From positions 434,001-498,000 of the forward strand of contig NZ_JAKSXY010000122.1 of the NCBI RefSeq assembly GCF_022829445.1: a DNA stretch of 64,000 bases, written 5' to 3'. Of the stretch, positions 53,900 to 63,351 are shown one piece after another; positions within the stretch are counted from its first letter, which is position 1, and each line of letters opens with the position of its first letter. The position numbers and the translations under genes are program-made. Source of the stretch: Methylobacterium sp. J-068. GTDB taxonomy: Bacteria > Pseudomonadota > Alphaproteobacteria > Rhizobiales > Beijerinckiaceae. The notes beneath the pieces were generated by a model, which worked only from the letters and a program-made list of their open reading frames with translations, made no database searches and was not told where the DNA came from.

Positions 53900-55024
53900 T
53901 CAGGCGACAGGGATTCGGGAGCCGGCCGCCGTCGCGATGACGATGTCGGCGAGCCGTTCGGCGGCATCGTGGATACCGGCGCTTTTGGCGGCTGAAGCCG
54001 CCGCGGTCAATTTTGGCGGATTCGAGAAGAGCTCCACCAGTTCCGCCGTGAGGCGGTCCGGCGTGAAGGCGGTCTGCGGGATCGCCTGCGCGGCGCCGAT
54101 GGCGGCCAGCGTCGCGGCATTGGCCGCCTGATCCTGGTCGAGGGCGCCGGGGAGCGGCACCAGGATGGCGGGCCGGCCGATCGCGGCGAGTTCCGACACC
54201 GTCGAGGCGCCGGAGCGGCCGATGACGAGATGGGCCGCCGCCATGCGCGCCGGCAGGTCCTTGAAGAAGGGCGCGGCCTCGAAGCCGGCGAGCCCCAAAC
54301 CGAGATAGAGGTTCTGGACCTGCGTCAGGTCCTCGGCCCGCACCTGCTGCACGAGGCGGAGTCTGCCGCGCAGGTCCGCCGGCAGGTTGGCGATGGCGGT
54401 CGGCACGACCTCGCCCATGACGCGGGCCCCCTGGCTGCCGCCGAAGACGAGGAGATGCAGCGGGTCGCCCGCGCCGAGGGGCGGATAGGCGATCTTCGCG
54501 GCCTCGAGCACCGCCGGGCGTAAGGGATTGCCCGTGTGCGTGCGGGGCGCGAGCGCCTTCACGGGCACGCCGCGCACGTCCCGGAAGCCCGTGGCGATGG
54601 CCCGCGCGCCCCGAGCCAGGAAGGCGTTGGCCCGGCCCATCACGGCATTCTGCTCGTGCAGGACGGTGGGCACCCGCAGGATCTGCCCGGCCAGCATCGG
54701 CGGTACGGTGGGATAGCCGCCGAAGCCCACGATGGCGGCCGGGTCGATGCGCTTGATCTGCCGGGCCGCGACGCCGAAGCCGCGCCCCAGGGTGAGGAGC
54801 GCGGCGCCGCGCTTGATCAGCGAGCGGCCCGAGGGCGTCGCCGAGGCGATGGTGACGATCTCGGAGGCCGGGAAGCCGGCGGCGATGGAATCCACGCGGG
54901 CGTCGGTGGCCAGCGCCACCCGCACGCCGCGCGCGCGCAGGGCGTGCGCCAGGCTCTCGGCGGGGAAGAGATGCCCGCCCGTGCCACCGGCACAGAGCAG
55001 GATCGTGGCTGTCGCGACGGTCAA
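53900..55024 (-). CDS. murG: Lipid II-forming GlcNAc transferase MurG
   Basis: 374-residue peripheral glycosyltransferase that converts lipid I to lipid II. The N-terminal [19 protein letters not shown] glycine loop, the [13 protein letters not shown] block and the UDP-GlcNAc motif [19 protein letters not shown] are intact. No ATG or GTG is available; TTG 55024 fits the family N-terminus and overlaps the ftsW stop codon by four bases (TTGA), so translation is coupled. The frame continues upstream inside ftsW without MurG similarity. Confidence 0.94.
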   Translation of the reverse strand: MTVATATILLCAGGTGGHLFPAESLAHALRARGVRVALATDARVDSIAAGFPASEIVTIASATPSGRSLIKRGAALLTLGRGFGVAARQIKRIDPAAIVGFGGYPTVPPMLAGQILRVPTVLHEQNAVMGRANAFLARGARAIATGFRDVRGVPVKALAPRTHTGNPLRPAVLEAAKIAYPPLGAGDPLHLLVFGGSQGARVMGEVVPTAIANLPADLRGRLRLVQQVRAEDLTQVQNLYLGLGLAGFEAAPFFKDLPARMAAAHLVIGRSGASTVSELAAIGRPAILVPLPGALDQDQAANAATLAAIGAAQAIPQTAFTPDRLTAELVELFSNPPKLTAAASAAKSAGIHDAAERLADIVIATAAGSRIPVA

Positions 55025-56187
55025 CGCATCACTCCGGCGATGGTCGCCGGGGCGGTGCCCGGCGGCTTCTGGCTCAGGGTGGTGGTCCGGGGGCGCTTGC
55101 GGGTCAAGGCCACGAGGAAGCCCATGCCGAGCGCCAGCGAGATCAGCGAGGAGCCGCCATAGGAGACGAAGGGCAGCGTCATGCCCTTGGCGGGCATCAG
55201 GCGCACGTTCACCGCCATGTTGATGCAGGCCTGGAGCCCGAACAGCGTGGTGAGACCCGTGATGGCGAGACGCGAGAAGGTGTCGTCGGTGCGGCGCGCC
55301 AGCTTCAGGCCCCGCATGACGATGTAGGCGAAGAGCAGCACGAGGCCGAGGCAGACCAGGGTGCCGAACTCCTCGCCCGTCACCGAGAAGATGAAGTCGG
55401 TATGCGCGTCGGGCAGGTGGCGCTTGGCCACGCCCTCGCCGGGCCCGGTGCCGAGCCAGCCGCCGGAATTGAACGATTGCTGGGCCCAGAAGCCCTGGAA
55501 GTTGTCGCCGGAATCGCTGTTCAGGAAGCGGTCGATGCGCTCGCGGACGTGGTAGAGGAAGCGGTAGGCGGCGGCGACGCCGATGAGGCCGCCGGCGCCC
55601 AGGCCCGCCACCCAGAACCAGTGCAGGCCGGCCACGAAGAACAGCGCGCACCAGACGATGGTGATGAGCATGGTCTGGCCGAAATCCGGCTGCAGCACGA
55701 GCGGCACGATCGTGACCGGCAGGAGCAGGATCGCCAGGAGGCCGCCCGGCATGTCGCGCCGCTGCGCGCCCTCCGAGAAGGCCCAGGCGGCCACCACCAC
55801 GAAGGCGGGCTTCACGAATTCCGAGGGCTGGATGCCGATGGCCCCGAACTGGATCCAGCGATGCGCGCCCTTGATCTCCGGGCCGAACTTGCCCGCCAGG
55901 ATGCACAGCGCGACGCCCATCATCCAGGTGAAGAGGGCGACCCGCCGGATATGGCGCAGGGACAGGAACGACACCGCGACGATGATGAGGATCGTCGGCG
56001 CCAGATAGAGCGCCTGCCGGTTGAGGAAGTGGAAGGTCGGCAGCCCGATCTTCTCCGCCACGGGCGGACCGCCGCCCATGAGGAAGACGAGGCCCGCCAC
56101 CATGAGCGCGCCGAGGCCGGCGAGCAGGCCGCGATCGACGGTCCACCACCAATCCGTCAGGGGCGTGCGTTCCGCGCGGGACATCAT
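55021..56187 (-). CDS. ftsW: Lipid II polymerase / SEDS protein FtsW
   Basis: 388-residue SEDS-family protein with ten membrane segments. Marks: [55 protein letters not shown] and the terminal [20 protein letters not shown]. FtsW polymerises septal glycan with its partner PBP FtsI. It begins with two ATGs (56187/56184). Upstream there is no murD, murE, murF, mraY or ftsI; the block begins here. Confidence 0.94.
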   Translation of the reverse strand: MMSRAERTPLTDWWWTVDRGLLAGLGALMVAGLVFLMGGGPPVAEKIGLPTFHFLNRQALYLAPTILIIVAVSFLSLRHIRRVALFTWMMGVALCILAGKFGPEIKGAHRWIQFGAIGIQPSEFVKPAFVVVAAWAFSEGAQRRDMPGGLLAILLLPVTIVPLVLQPDFGQTMLITIVWCALFFVAGLHWFWVAGLGAGGLIGVAAAYRFLYHVRERIDRFLNSDSGDNFQGFWAQQSFNSGGWLGTGPGEGVAKRHLPDAHTDFIFSVTGEEFGTLVCLGLVLLFAYIVMRGLKLARRTDDTFSRLAITGLTTLFGLQACINMAVNVRLMPAKGMTLPFVSYGGSSLISLALGMGFLVALTRKRPRTTTLSQKPPGTAPATIAGVMR

Positions 56188-56296
56188 GGGATCAGCGCTC
56201 TCCGGAGCCTCGCCGGCGCCCGAGACGGGCAGCCGGTCGCGGCCGGCGGCGTCACGCCGGCACGGACTCGATCCTGTGCCGGAATGGTAAACCAAG

Positions 56297-56324
56297 TGTT
56301 GCGGAAAACAGGGTGTTGCGGAAA
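56297..56324. repeat. Tandem 12-bp repeat upstream of ftsW
   Basis: GTGTTGCGGAAA occurs at 56297-56308 and 56313-56324, a 16-base period, between the ftsW start and the next gene. It might be a duplicated promoter element or a simple slippage product. Confidence 0.45.
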
Positions 56325-56340
56325 CCGGCCCGCGACCGCG

Positions 56341-56574
56341 TCAGCGGTTCATGTTCTTGAAGCGGCAGGTGCGGCCGGTATCGCGATACCCGGCCGGGCA
56401 GCGGCGCACGCAGGCCCCGGCCGCGAACTTCAGCGGCGGCCGGCAGGCTTGCCGGAACCGGCCCTGCCCGTACTGATAATCCTGTGCCGGGCTTTGCGCC
56501 TCGGCCGGCGCGGCGGTCCCGAGGGGAATCAGGACGGACAGGAGCAGGGCGGCAGGGGGGAGGCGGAGGCGCAT
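56341..56574 (-). CDS. Small secreted Cys-rich protein
   Basis: 77-residue exported peptide. Signal peptide LPPAALLLSVLIPLGTAAPAEAQ, then a basic mature part with four cysteines (QACRPP, GACVRRCPAGY, RTCRFK). The pattern GxCVRRCPxGYRDTGRTC occurs in small secreted proteins of Rhizobiales; function unknown. ATG 56574 is preceded by a GGAGGGG-like purine stretch. It lies between ftsW and the COG0523 GTPase. Confidence 0.72.
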   Translation of the reverse strand: MRLRLPPAALLLSVLIPLGTAAPAEAQSPAQDYQYGQGRFRQACRPPLKFAAGACVRRCPAGYRDTGRTCRFKNMNR

Positions 56575-56660
56575 GGGCGTTGTCCGGGAGGGGCGGCGCG
56601 CGAACAACGCCCGCATCCGGAATCGGTTCGCCCGTCCGCGCCTCGGGCCGCCCCCCGCCC

Positions 56661-57659
56661 TTACGCCGCTCTGCAATCCTCGAAACCGGCGCGGATCTCC
56701 TCCGGGTCGAGCTTGCGCCCGATGAACACCACCCGCGAGACCCGCGCCTCGTCGTCCTTCCACGGCCCCTGCAGGTCGCCGTCGAGGATCTGGTGGACGC
56801 CCTGGAAGACGAAGCGCTGCGGCTCGTTCGGGAAGGCGACGATGCCCTTGCAGCGCAGGATGTCGGGCCCCTGGACCTGGGTCAGGGTCGAGATCCAGGG
56901 CATGAACTTTTCGGGGTCGACGGGGCCGTCGATCTTGGCCGAGACCGACCGCATGTCGTCGTCGTGGTGATGGTGGTGGCCCTCCTCCAGGAAGTCGGGC
57001 TCGATGTCGAGGATGCGGCCGAGGTCGAAGGCGTTGCGCTCCAGCACCGCCTCGAGGGGCACGGCGCAGCGCTCGGTGCGGTGGACCTGGGCGTAGGGGT
57101 TGATCGCCCGGATCTGGCCCTCGACCCGGGCGAGGTCGGCCTCCTCCACGAGGTCGGACTTGTTGAGCAGGATGACGTCCGCGAAGGCGATCTGGTTCTT
57201 GGCCTCCGGCGCGTCCTTGAGACGGTCCGAGAGCCACTTGGCGTCGGCCACCGTCACCACCGCGTCGAGGCGGGCGGCCGCGCCCACATCCTCGTCGATG
57301 AAGAAGGTCTGGGCGACGGGGGCGGGATCGGCCAGCCCCGTGGTCTCGACGATGATCGCGTCGAACTTGCCGCGCCGCTTCACGAGCCCGTCCATGATGC
57401 GGATGAGATCGCCGCGCACGGTGCAGCAGACGCAGCCGTTGTTCATCTCGAACACCTCCTCGTCGGCGCCGATGATGAGGTCGTTGTCGATGCCGATCTC
57501 GCCGAACTCGTTGACGATCACGGCGTAGCGCTTGCCGTGGTTCTCGGTGAGGATGCGGTTGAGGAGCGTGGTCTTGCCCGCGCCGAGATAGCCGGTGAGC
57601 ACGGTGACGGGAATCTTCGCGGCGATGGTCGGGCTGTCGGAGTTCGGGTTGTCGGACAT
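56661..57659 (-). CDS. COG0523 (CobW-family) GTPase, metallochaperone-like
   Basis: 332-residue G3E GTPase. Walker A is [15 protein letters not shown] (about residues 20-34), the metal-binding CxCC is [13 protein letters not shown] (about 75-85), and the G4 motif LLNKSDLV is present. A His-rich loop (GHHHHHDDD) near residue 225 is typical of zinc/cobalt-type COG0523 proteins. It probably hands metal to a client enzyme; which metal is not decidable. It follows the TetR gene after 41 bases on the same strand. Confidence 0.92.
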   Translation of the reverse strand: MSDNPNSDSPTIAAKIPVTVLTGYLGAGKTTLLNRILTENHGKRYAVIVNEFGEIGIDNDLIIGADEEVFEMNNGCVCCTVRGDLIRIMDGLVKRRGKFDAIIVETTGLADPAPVAQTFFIDEDVGAAARLDAVVTVADAKWLSDRLKDAPEAKNQIAFADVILLNKSDLVEEADLARVEGQIRAINPYAQVHRTERCAVPLEAVLERNAFDLGRILDIEPDFLEEGHHHHHDDDMRSVSAKIDGPVDPEKFMPWISTLTQVQGPDILRCKGIVAFPNEPQRFVFQGVHQILDGDLQGPWKDDEARVSRVVFIGRKLDPEEIRAGFEDCRAA

Positions 57660-57700
57660 GGAGGCTCTTCGAATGGCGCGGGTGGCGTCGCTGGAGCCTG

Positions 57701-58297
57701 TTATATTGTATCATCGGCGCGCGATGAAAGCCCGTCGGGCCGGAGTCCGTCGCAGAGGGCGTCGAGCGTTCCGCGAAAACCCACCGGTCCCGCGAGCAGG
57801 CGCTCCATCAGGAGCGCGCCCTCCAGGGTCGCCACCACCATCCGGGCCGTCGTCGCCGGCACCACCGAGTCCCGCACGCTCCCGGCCGTGATTCCTTCCG
57901 CCAGAACCGTCTCCAGCCAGGCGATGTGCTTGTCGAAGAAGCGGGCGATGTCGGCGCGCAGGGACTCGGGCAGGGCGTCGCCCTCGATCGCCAGGACGGC
58001 GCAGAGGCAACCCAGGCCCGCCTCGACGCCACCGAGATAGAGCGTGCCGTAGGCGGCAATCCGCCGGATCGCCTCCGGCTCGCTCGCACGGATCTCGGCC
58101 AGGGCCGCGTCGTAGCGGGCATCGTAGGCCGCCACGAGGGCATGGGCGAGGTCGGACTTGGTGCGGAAGTAATGGTGAATGCTGGCCTTTCGGATCTGCA
58201 CCGCCTCGGCGAGGTCGGCATAGCTGAAGCCCGCATAGCCACGCCGGCGCACCAGGAACTCGGCCTGCAGCAGCAACTCGGCGCGGGTGTCCCTCAT
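57701..58297 (-). CDS. TetR-family transcriptional regulator
   Basis: 198-residue repressor. The N-terminal helix-turn-helix ([20 protein letters not shown], then [11 protein letters not shown]) is clear; the ligand-binding domain has closely spaced cysteines in [13 protein letters not shown], which could sense redox or reactive aldehydes as in NemR/AcuR-like regulators. It is divergent from the PQQ relay genes, and the 150-base spacer holds an inverted repeat over the promoter -10, so repression of those genes is likely. It may also be co-transcribed with the GTPase at 56661. Confidence 0.9.
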   Translation of the reverse strand: MRDTRAELLLQAEFLVRRRGYAGFSYADLAEAVQIRKASIHHYFRTKSDLAHALVAAYDARYDAALAEIRASEPEAIRRIAAYGTLYLGGVEAGLGCLCAVLAIEGDALPESLRADIARFFDKHIAWLETVLAEGITAGSVRDSVVPATTARMVVATLEGALLMERLLAGPVGFRGTLDALCDGLRPDGLSSRADDTI

Positions 58298-58392
58298 CGT
58301 CCCTCATCGTTCCTGGTCGCCATCGACCGCGCGAGACCTGGCTCCGAACACGACGTCGAACGTTCGAAACCGGAATGGGCCGTCTTGTGCCA

Positions 58393-58428
58393 TTGACGGC
58401 GCCAAATATCTACCTACTAATCGGTAGA
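58393..58428 (+). promoter_or_regulatory. Promoter with TetR-type operator for the PQQ relay operon
   Basis: TTGACG (58393-58398) and ACTAAT (58416-58421) are separated by 17 bases. The inverted repeat TCTACC (58409-58414), 8 bases, GGTAGA (58423-58428) covers the -10. A GGAGG ribosome site (58438-58442) precedes the metallohydrolase ATG at 58448. A regulator bound here would block polymerase; the adjacent TetR gene is the obvious candidate. Confidence 0.65.
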
Positions 58429-58447
58429 AAGAAAAACGGAGGAATTC

Positions 58448-59401
58448 ATGCCGGTCGATACGACCCGGTCACGCTCGCAGGCGACGCGGCGCGGCGCCCT
58501 GTTCGGGGGCCTGTGCCTGTGCTGCTTGCCGACGCTCGGGCGGTCGGCGGAGGGCTTCGCGCTGAACGAGGTCGGTCCAGGCATCTTCATCCGGCGGGGA
58601 TCCGACACCGAGGCGAGCCGCGAGAACGACGACGCCATCGCGAATATCGGTTTCATCGTGGGCGAGCGGTCGGTGATGGTCACCGAGTCCGGCGGCAGCG
58701 CCGCGGACGGTGCCTGGCTGCGCGGCGAGATCCGGAGGCGCACGGACAAGCCGATCAGTCACGTGGTGCTGACGCACGTGCATCCCGATCATTGCTTCGG
58801 CGCGGCGGCCTTTGCCGAGGACAAGCCGGTCTATGTCGGCCACCATGCGCTGCGGGCGGCGCTGGACGCGCGCGGCAACTATTATCGCACCCGTCTGGTC
58901 GAGATCCTGGGGGCCGACCGGGCCGGCAGCGTCGTCTACCCCACCCTCGAGGTGAAGGAGAGCACCGAGATCGACCTCGGCGGGCGAACCCTGCGCTTCA
59001 CCGCCCACGGAGCGGCGCACACGAATTGCGACCTGTCCATGCGTGATTCCGCCTCCGGAATCCTGTTTCCGGCCGACCTCCTGTTCGTGACCCGCATCCC
59101 GTCGCTCGACGGCAGTCTCGTGGGCTGGCTCAAGGAGGCCGAAGTGCTGAGGGCGATGGACGCGGTGAAGGCGGTGCCGGGCCATGGCCCGACGCTGGTC
59201 GATTTCGCCCCCGCCATGGACGACCTGACCCGCTACCTTACGACCCTTCGCGACGAGACCCGCCGGGCGATCGCGGCGGACATGCCGATCGAGAAGGCCG
59301 TTCGGACCGTCGGCCAGGCCGAGCGGGACAGGTGGGTCCTGTTCGAGACCTATAACGGCCGCAACGTCACCCAGGCCTTCAAGGAACTGGAATGGGAGTG
59401 A
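58448..59401 (+). CDS. Quinoprotein relay system zinc metallohydrolase (MBL fold)
   Basis: 317-residue exported metallo-beta-lactamase-fold protein. A twin-arginine-like signal (TRRGALFGGLCLCCLPTLG) precedes the domain. The zinc motif is VVLTHVHPDHCFG (HxHxDH); further ligands are in HGAAHTNCDLS, FPADLLF and VPGHGP. The family is found with PQQ-dependent dehydrogenases and SoxYZ-like carriers; its substrate is unknown. First gene of an operon with the genes at 59497 and 60381. Confidence 0.87.
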   Translation: MPVDTTRSRSQATRRGALFGGLCLCCLPTLGRSAEGFALNEVGPGIFIRRGSDTEASRENDDAIANIGFIVGERSVMVTESGGSAADGAWLRGEIRRRTDKPISHVVLTHVHPDHCFGAAAFAEDKPVYVGHHALRAALDARGNYYRTRLVEILGADRAGSVVYPTLEVKESTEIDLGGRTLRFTAHGAAHTNCDLSMRDSASGILFPADLLFVTRIPSLDGSLVGWLKEAEVLRAMDAVKAVPGHGPTLVDFAPAMDDLTRYLTTLRDETRRAIAADMPIEKAVRTVGQAERDRWVLFETYNGRNVTQAFKELEWE

Positions 59402-59496
59402 CGGAACGCCCTCGAGACCCCATCCGGCGTGCACAACATCGCCCGCCCTCGCCACGCACCGCATCGACCAACGCAAAACACTCAAGGAGACACGCC

Positions 59497-60366
59497 ATGC
59501 CGTCCGTCCTCGCCAACCCTGTCCTGATCCGTCCCGTCCTGCGCTGCGCGATCACGGCGTTGACGCTCGCGCTCCCGCTCGCCGGCGCCGGCGCGGTGTT
59601 GAAGCCCGCCCTGGTCCAGGCCGCCGGCGCCTCGGACGACGAGGCCGAGCGGCTCGCCCGCTGGAAGGAGATCCAGAAGTCGATCTTCGGCGACAAGCGG
59701 ATCGAGGCCAGCGACAGCCTGATCAAGGTCGATGCGCCGGTGCGGGCGCTCGACGCCTCCCTGGTGCCGATCACCCTGACGATGCCGGAGAAGGATCAGG
59801 TGGCGGGCGTCCACCTCATCATCGACGACAACCCGTCGCCCTACGCCGCGCACATCGCCTTCGGTCCGGGCGCCGATCCGGGCGAGGTCAAGCTCCGGGT
59901 GCGGGTGAACAACTACACCAACATCCACGCGGTGGTGGAGACCAAGGATGGCCGGCTCTTCGAGGCGACGAAGTTTGTCAAGGCCTCCGGCGGCTGCTCG
60001 GCCCCCATGGGCATGAGCGACGAGGAGGCGATGAAGGGCATGGGCGACATGAAGATGAAGTTCGCGGACAGCCAGCCCGGCCAACCGGTCGAGACGACGC
60101 TGATGGTCCGCCATCCGAACTTCAGCGGCATGCAGATGAACCAGGTCACGCGCGACTACACCCCCGCCCGCTACGTCAACAAGCTCGCGATCACGCGCGG
60201 GGGCCAGTCCGTCCTGACCCTCGACGGCGACATCTCGATCGCCTCGAACCCGGTCATCAACTTCGGCCTGCGTCCCGGCGGGCAGGGCCCGATCAAGGTC
60301 ACGGCCTCGGACAACCAGAACGGGCACTGGGAGCACAGCTTCACCGTGCCGAGCGCGACCAACTGA
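59497..60366 (+). CDS. Quinoprotein dehydrogenase-associated SoxYZ-like carrier
   Basis: 289-residue periplasmic protein fusing SoxY-like and SoxZ-like domains. A signal peptide (LRCAITALTLALPLAGAGA) is followed by the SoxY-like half ending in KASGGCSAPMG, where Cys167 corresponds to the sulfur-carrying Cys of SoxY GGCGG. The SoxZ-like half has TLMVRHPNFSGMQMNQ and ends HWEHSFTVPS. Thought to carry intermediates for PQQ-linked alcohol oxidation. ATG 59497 has AAGGAG 8 bases upstream. Confidence 0.9.
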   Translation: MPSVLANPVLIRPVLRCAITALTLALPLAGAGAVLKPALVQAAGASDDEAERLARWKEIQKSIFGDKRIEASDSLIKVDAPVRALDASLVPITLTMPEKDQVAGVHLIIDDNPSPYAAHIAFGPGADPGEVKLRVRVNNYTNIHAVVETKDGRLFEATKFVKASGGCSAPMGMSDEEAMKGMGDMKMKFADSQPGQPVETTLMVRHPNFSGMQMNQVTRDYTPARYVNKLAITRGGQSVLTLDGDISIASNPVINFGLRPGGQGPIKVTASDNQNGHWEHSFTVPSATN

Positions 60367-60380
60367 GCGGGCCGGACAGG

Positions 60381-60983
60381 ATGCAGCGCCTCGCCCGGAT
60401 CGCGGCCGCCGGGCTCGCCGCCCTCCTCCTGGGGGCGGCGAGCCCGGCTTCGACAAACCCGGCGGATTCCCCCGTCAACGTGCCCGAGCCCGAGGGGATC
60501 TGGACCGGGCCGCAGCGGGGCTACACCCCCGCCACCCTGTCGGGCGCGCATGTGATCGACATCGACGCGCTCGACGCCCTGATGGCGCGGGACGCGCCTG
60601 TGCTGCTCGACGTCTCCCTGGCCGACCGACGCCCGGCGGGCTTTCCCGCCGACCGGCCCTGGCTGCCGGCCCACCGCTCGCTGCCGGGCGCGGTCTGGAT
60701 GGCCAATGCCGGCGCCGCCCCCCTCGACCCGGCGCACGAGGCCCTGTTCCTGAAGCGGGTGGAGGCCTTGACCGGGGGCGACAAGGGCCGGGCCGTCGTC
60801 GTCTTCTGCCATCCCGAATGCTGGGGCAGCTGGAACGCGGCCAAGCGCCTCGTCCTCCAGGGCTACACCCGCGTGAACTGGTTCCCCGAGGGCATCGAGG
60901 GCTGGCAGGAGCGCCACCCCACCACGGTGATCCCCGAGGACACGGCCTGGACGGCGCGCGCGGGCAGCGAGGCCCGTCGCTGA
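60381..60983 (+). CDS. PQQ-dependent catabolism-associated CXXCW-motif protein
   Basis: 200-residue exported rhodanese-like protein. A signal peptide (IAAAGLAALLLGAASPA) is followed by PEGIWTGPQRGYTPATLSGA. The family motif is seen as VFCHPECWGSWNAAKR (cysteines near residues 141-146). Members occur with PQQ alcohol dehydrogenases and their cytochromes. It starts 14 bases after the SoxYZ-like gene, completing a three-gene operon. The dehydrogenase itself is not in this window. Confidence 0.9.
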   Translation: MQRLARIAAAGLAALLLGAASPASTNPADSPVNVPEPEGIWTGPQRGYTPATLSGAHVIDIDALDALMARDAPVLLDVSLADRRPAGFPADRPWLPAHRSLPGAVWMANAGAAPLDPAHEALFLKRVEALTGGDKGRAVVVFCHPECWGSWNAAKRLVLQGYTRVNWFPEGIEGWQERHPTTVIPEDTAWTARAGSEARR

Positions 60984-62000
60984 CGCGGACGGGCACCACA
61001 GCGTGGATGATCGACGGGTCCGACCGGTGACGGCGAGGCGGTTCCGTTCGCGGCGGGGTGCGTTCCCTCTTCCCCGGCGGTGATCGCGCGTCCGAAGCCG
61101 GCCCGATCCGCCACCGCCTCGGCTCCCGCCGCCTTCGGCGCCGAAGACGATGTTGTGCTGGACGTCGACGGTGATCATTCACCTCCTCGCACTTCCATCC
61201 GGGGCGAAACGGATGATCGCCCATCGAGCCGCAACGCAAGCCGATTGGAACAACTGCAATACGCAGCGCCAGGGACAGCCACTTCATATTGAATGACGAC
61301 AGATCAGATCTCGAGAAATTAGATCGATCCTCATCACGATTCGTGTGAAACACACAAAACGATATGCTTGCCGACCGTATCGACATCCTCGGGCTTTCCC
61401 CGAACGCACTGACTTGAAATGGTGATGTTCATAACTTTAAACCGGATGCCTCGCCGGAGGAGCGGACCCGGATGGCGCAACGCCCGGCCCCTCCGGACGC
61501 AAGGCCCCACCCGGCACGACTCTCGGTGAGGACCGAGACGCCCGCCCGCGCGGGCGGTGAGCCGATCCGACGCGGGGCCCGCGACCTCGGGCCCGCCCGT
61601 TTTCGCCTCCACGGCCGCGCTCAAAATATCGGCACGCCCCAGTGGGTTCGCCGGCATGACCGCAGTTGACACGCGTCCGGTCGTGGCGGAATACAGGCGC
61701 CCACAGGTGCCCCGAAGTCTAGGGAGGGACCGCCCGGAGAGAGCACGAAGCCGCGACGCCATCGCCGCTATCGAAGCCCCCGGGCAAGACCGTCCGGCCG
61801 ATCGTTTCGGCCGTTCGGATCCACGATCGCTCTCGCTCTCCCATCGTATCCGGCACCGGACTGGGGCGTCGCGCGGACGGCGACAATGCGCCGGGACCGT
61901 CACGGGACCCCGCGCGATCCGGGCGCCGGCCGTGTATAGAGGCTCCACCCACAGACGGGCCGCCGCGTTCCTGCGGCCCGAACCAGCCGGGTGGAGTTCC
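60984..62000. other. Long intergenic region, no gene supported
   Basis: About 1 kb between the CXXCW gene and panB. It contains an AT-rich island (about 61290-61440). A 33-codon minus-strand frame from ATG 61432 (NITISSQCVRGKPEDVDTVG...) lacks a clear ribosome site. A minus-strand ATG at 61178 is preceded by AGGAGG, but only three bases separate them and the frame runs into shadow sequence. Nothing else is convincing. Confidence 0.4.
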
Positions 62001-62825
62001 ATGTCGCAAGCCGTGCAGTCCCGCCGCATCCGCGCGATCGATCTCGCCAAGCGCAAGAGCGAGGGGCGCAAGATCATCGCGCTGACCGCCTACCACGCCC
62101 ACACGGCCGGCATCCTCGACCCCTATTGCGACTTCATCCTCGTCGGCGATTCCCTCGGCATGCTGATGCACGGCATGGAATCCACCCTGCCGGTGACCCT
62201 CGAGATGATGATCGTGCAGGCGCAGGCGGTGATCCGCGGCACCTCGCGGGCGCTCGTCGTGGTGGACATGCCCTTCGGCTCCTACGAGGCCAGCCCGCAG
62301 CAGGCCTTCCTCAACGCCGCCCGCGTGCTCAAGGAGACGGGCGCCGGCGCCATCAAGATGGAGGGCGGCGCGCGCTTCGCCGAGACCGTGGCCTTCCTGG
62401 TCGAGCGCGGCGTGCCGGTGATGGGCCATATCGGCCTCACGCCCCAGTCGGTGAACACCATGGGGGGCTTCAAGGTGCAGGGCCGCGAGGCCGACGGTGA
62501 GCGCCGCCTGATGGCGGATGCCCGCGCCATCAGCGATGCGGGCGCCTTCGCCATCGTGATGGAAGGCATCGTCGAGCCGGTGGCCCGCGCCATCGCGACC
62601 TCCCCGGACATCACCGCCCCGACCATCGGCATCGGCGCCACCCAGGCCTGCGACGGCCAGATCCTCGTCCTGGAGGACATGCTGGGCCTGAGCGACCGGG
62701 TCCCGAAATTCGTGAAGCGCTTCGGCACCCTGCGCGGCCAGATCGAGGCGGCCGTGAAGGACTACGCCGAGGAGGTCCGCTCCGGCACCTTCCCGGCCGA
62801 CGAACACACCTATCAGCCGCTCTGA
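62001..62825 (+). CDS. panB: 3-methyl-2-oxobutanoate hydroxymethyltransferase PanB
   Basis: 274-residue enzyme that makes ketopantoate from ketoisovalerate and methylene-tetrahydrofolate, the first step of pantothenate/CoA synthesis. Marks: [55 protein letters not shown], and [20 protein letters not shown]. Metal ligands Asp are in VGDSLG and VDMPFG. ATG 62001 has GTGGAG 7 bases upstream. panC is not adjacent. Confidence 0.96.
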   Translation: MSQAVQSRRIRAIDLAKRKSEGRKIIALTAYHAHTAGILDPYCDFILVGDSLGMLMHGMESTLPVTLEMMIVQAQAVIRGTSRALVVVDMPFGSYEASPQQAFLNAARVLKETGAGAIKMEGGARFAETVAFLVERGVPVMGHIGLTPQSVNTMGGFKVQGREADGERRLMADARAISDAGAFAIVMEGIVEPVARAIATSPDITAPTIGIGATQACDGQILVLEDMLGLSDRVPKFVKRFGTLRGQIEAAVKDYAEEVRSGTFPADEHTYQPL

Positions 62826-63351
62826 GCCCGGGCCACGCTGACGCGCGGCTCCCGGCCCGCGCCAGGGTCGCGCGAGCAGCGGGAAACTCCGATCGCCGAA
62901 CGGCGCGCGTCTCCGCGACGGACGGCCCGATCAATGCGGGCCCGTTCGTACCACGCGCGGATTTCGATCGGCTCCAGCGGATTTGACGCCGACGCCTCGA
63001 ACGACGCCGGAGATCACAGGACCGGGTCGGCCTGCGCACGAGGCGCGAAGACACGATCAGGCCACCGAGCCCGAGACGAATGCGCTTCGTCGTCCGGCCT
63101 GGACCCGAGCCCGTCACGCGCAGACCGGAACGGAGTACGGCGAGGCGAATCCAGCCCGCCGGCCCTCTGTGCTCTGGCGGCAACGGCCATCCGAGTTTGC
63201 GTTCGAGGGCCTTGCAAAGCTCCAGGCCGGGCCGTAGCGAGAGCTCAGAAAAACATTGTATTACAACACTTTACATAAATTCTAATCTGCGCGCCCGCGT
63301 CCCTCCTCGCCCTTTCGGCGAGCCCGTCGTGCTGCGCCACCGCGAGGATCG
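62826..63351. promoter_or_regulatory. Intergenic region upstream of the TonB receptor with AT-rich, palindrome-containing promoter patch
   Basis: No gene is supported here. Near its end, 63250-63290 is sharply AT-rich and contains the perfect palindrome TTGTA-T-TACAA (63256-63266) and a possible TTGTAT/ATTCTA promoter pair 17 bases apart. A regulator site for iron control (Fur or Irr type) would be expected before a siderophore receptor, but the sequence does not clearly match either consensus. Confidence 0.4.

Noticed and set aside
53900-56152. 750-codon minus-strand frame as a fused FtsW-MurG protein
   Set aside because: The upstream part is an out-of-frame reading of ftsW; MurG similarity begins exactly at the TTG overlapping the ftsW stop.
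61200-61292. Minus-strand frame beginning MKW, like the PQQ precursor peptide PqqA
   Set aside because: The conserved Glu-x-x-x-Tyr pair of PqqA is absent and the frame continues as arginine-rich noise, so the match is limited to the first three residues.
63014-63217. Short minus-strand frame (67 codons) upstream of the receptor
   Set aside because: No ribosome site, no family resemblance and arginine-rich composition; likely noise in the intergenic region.
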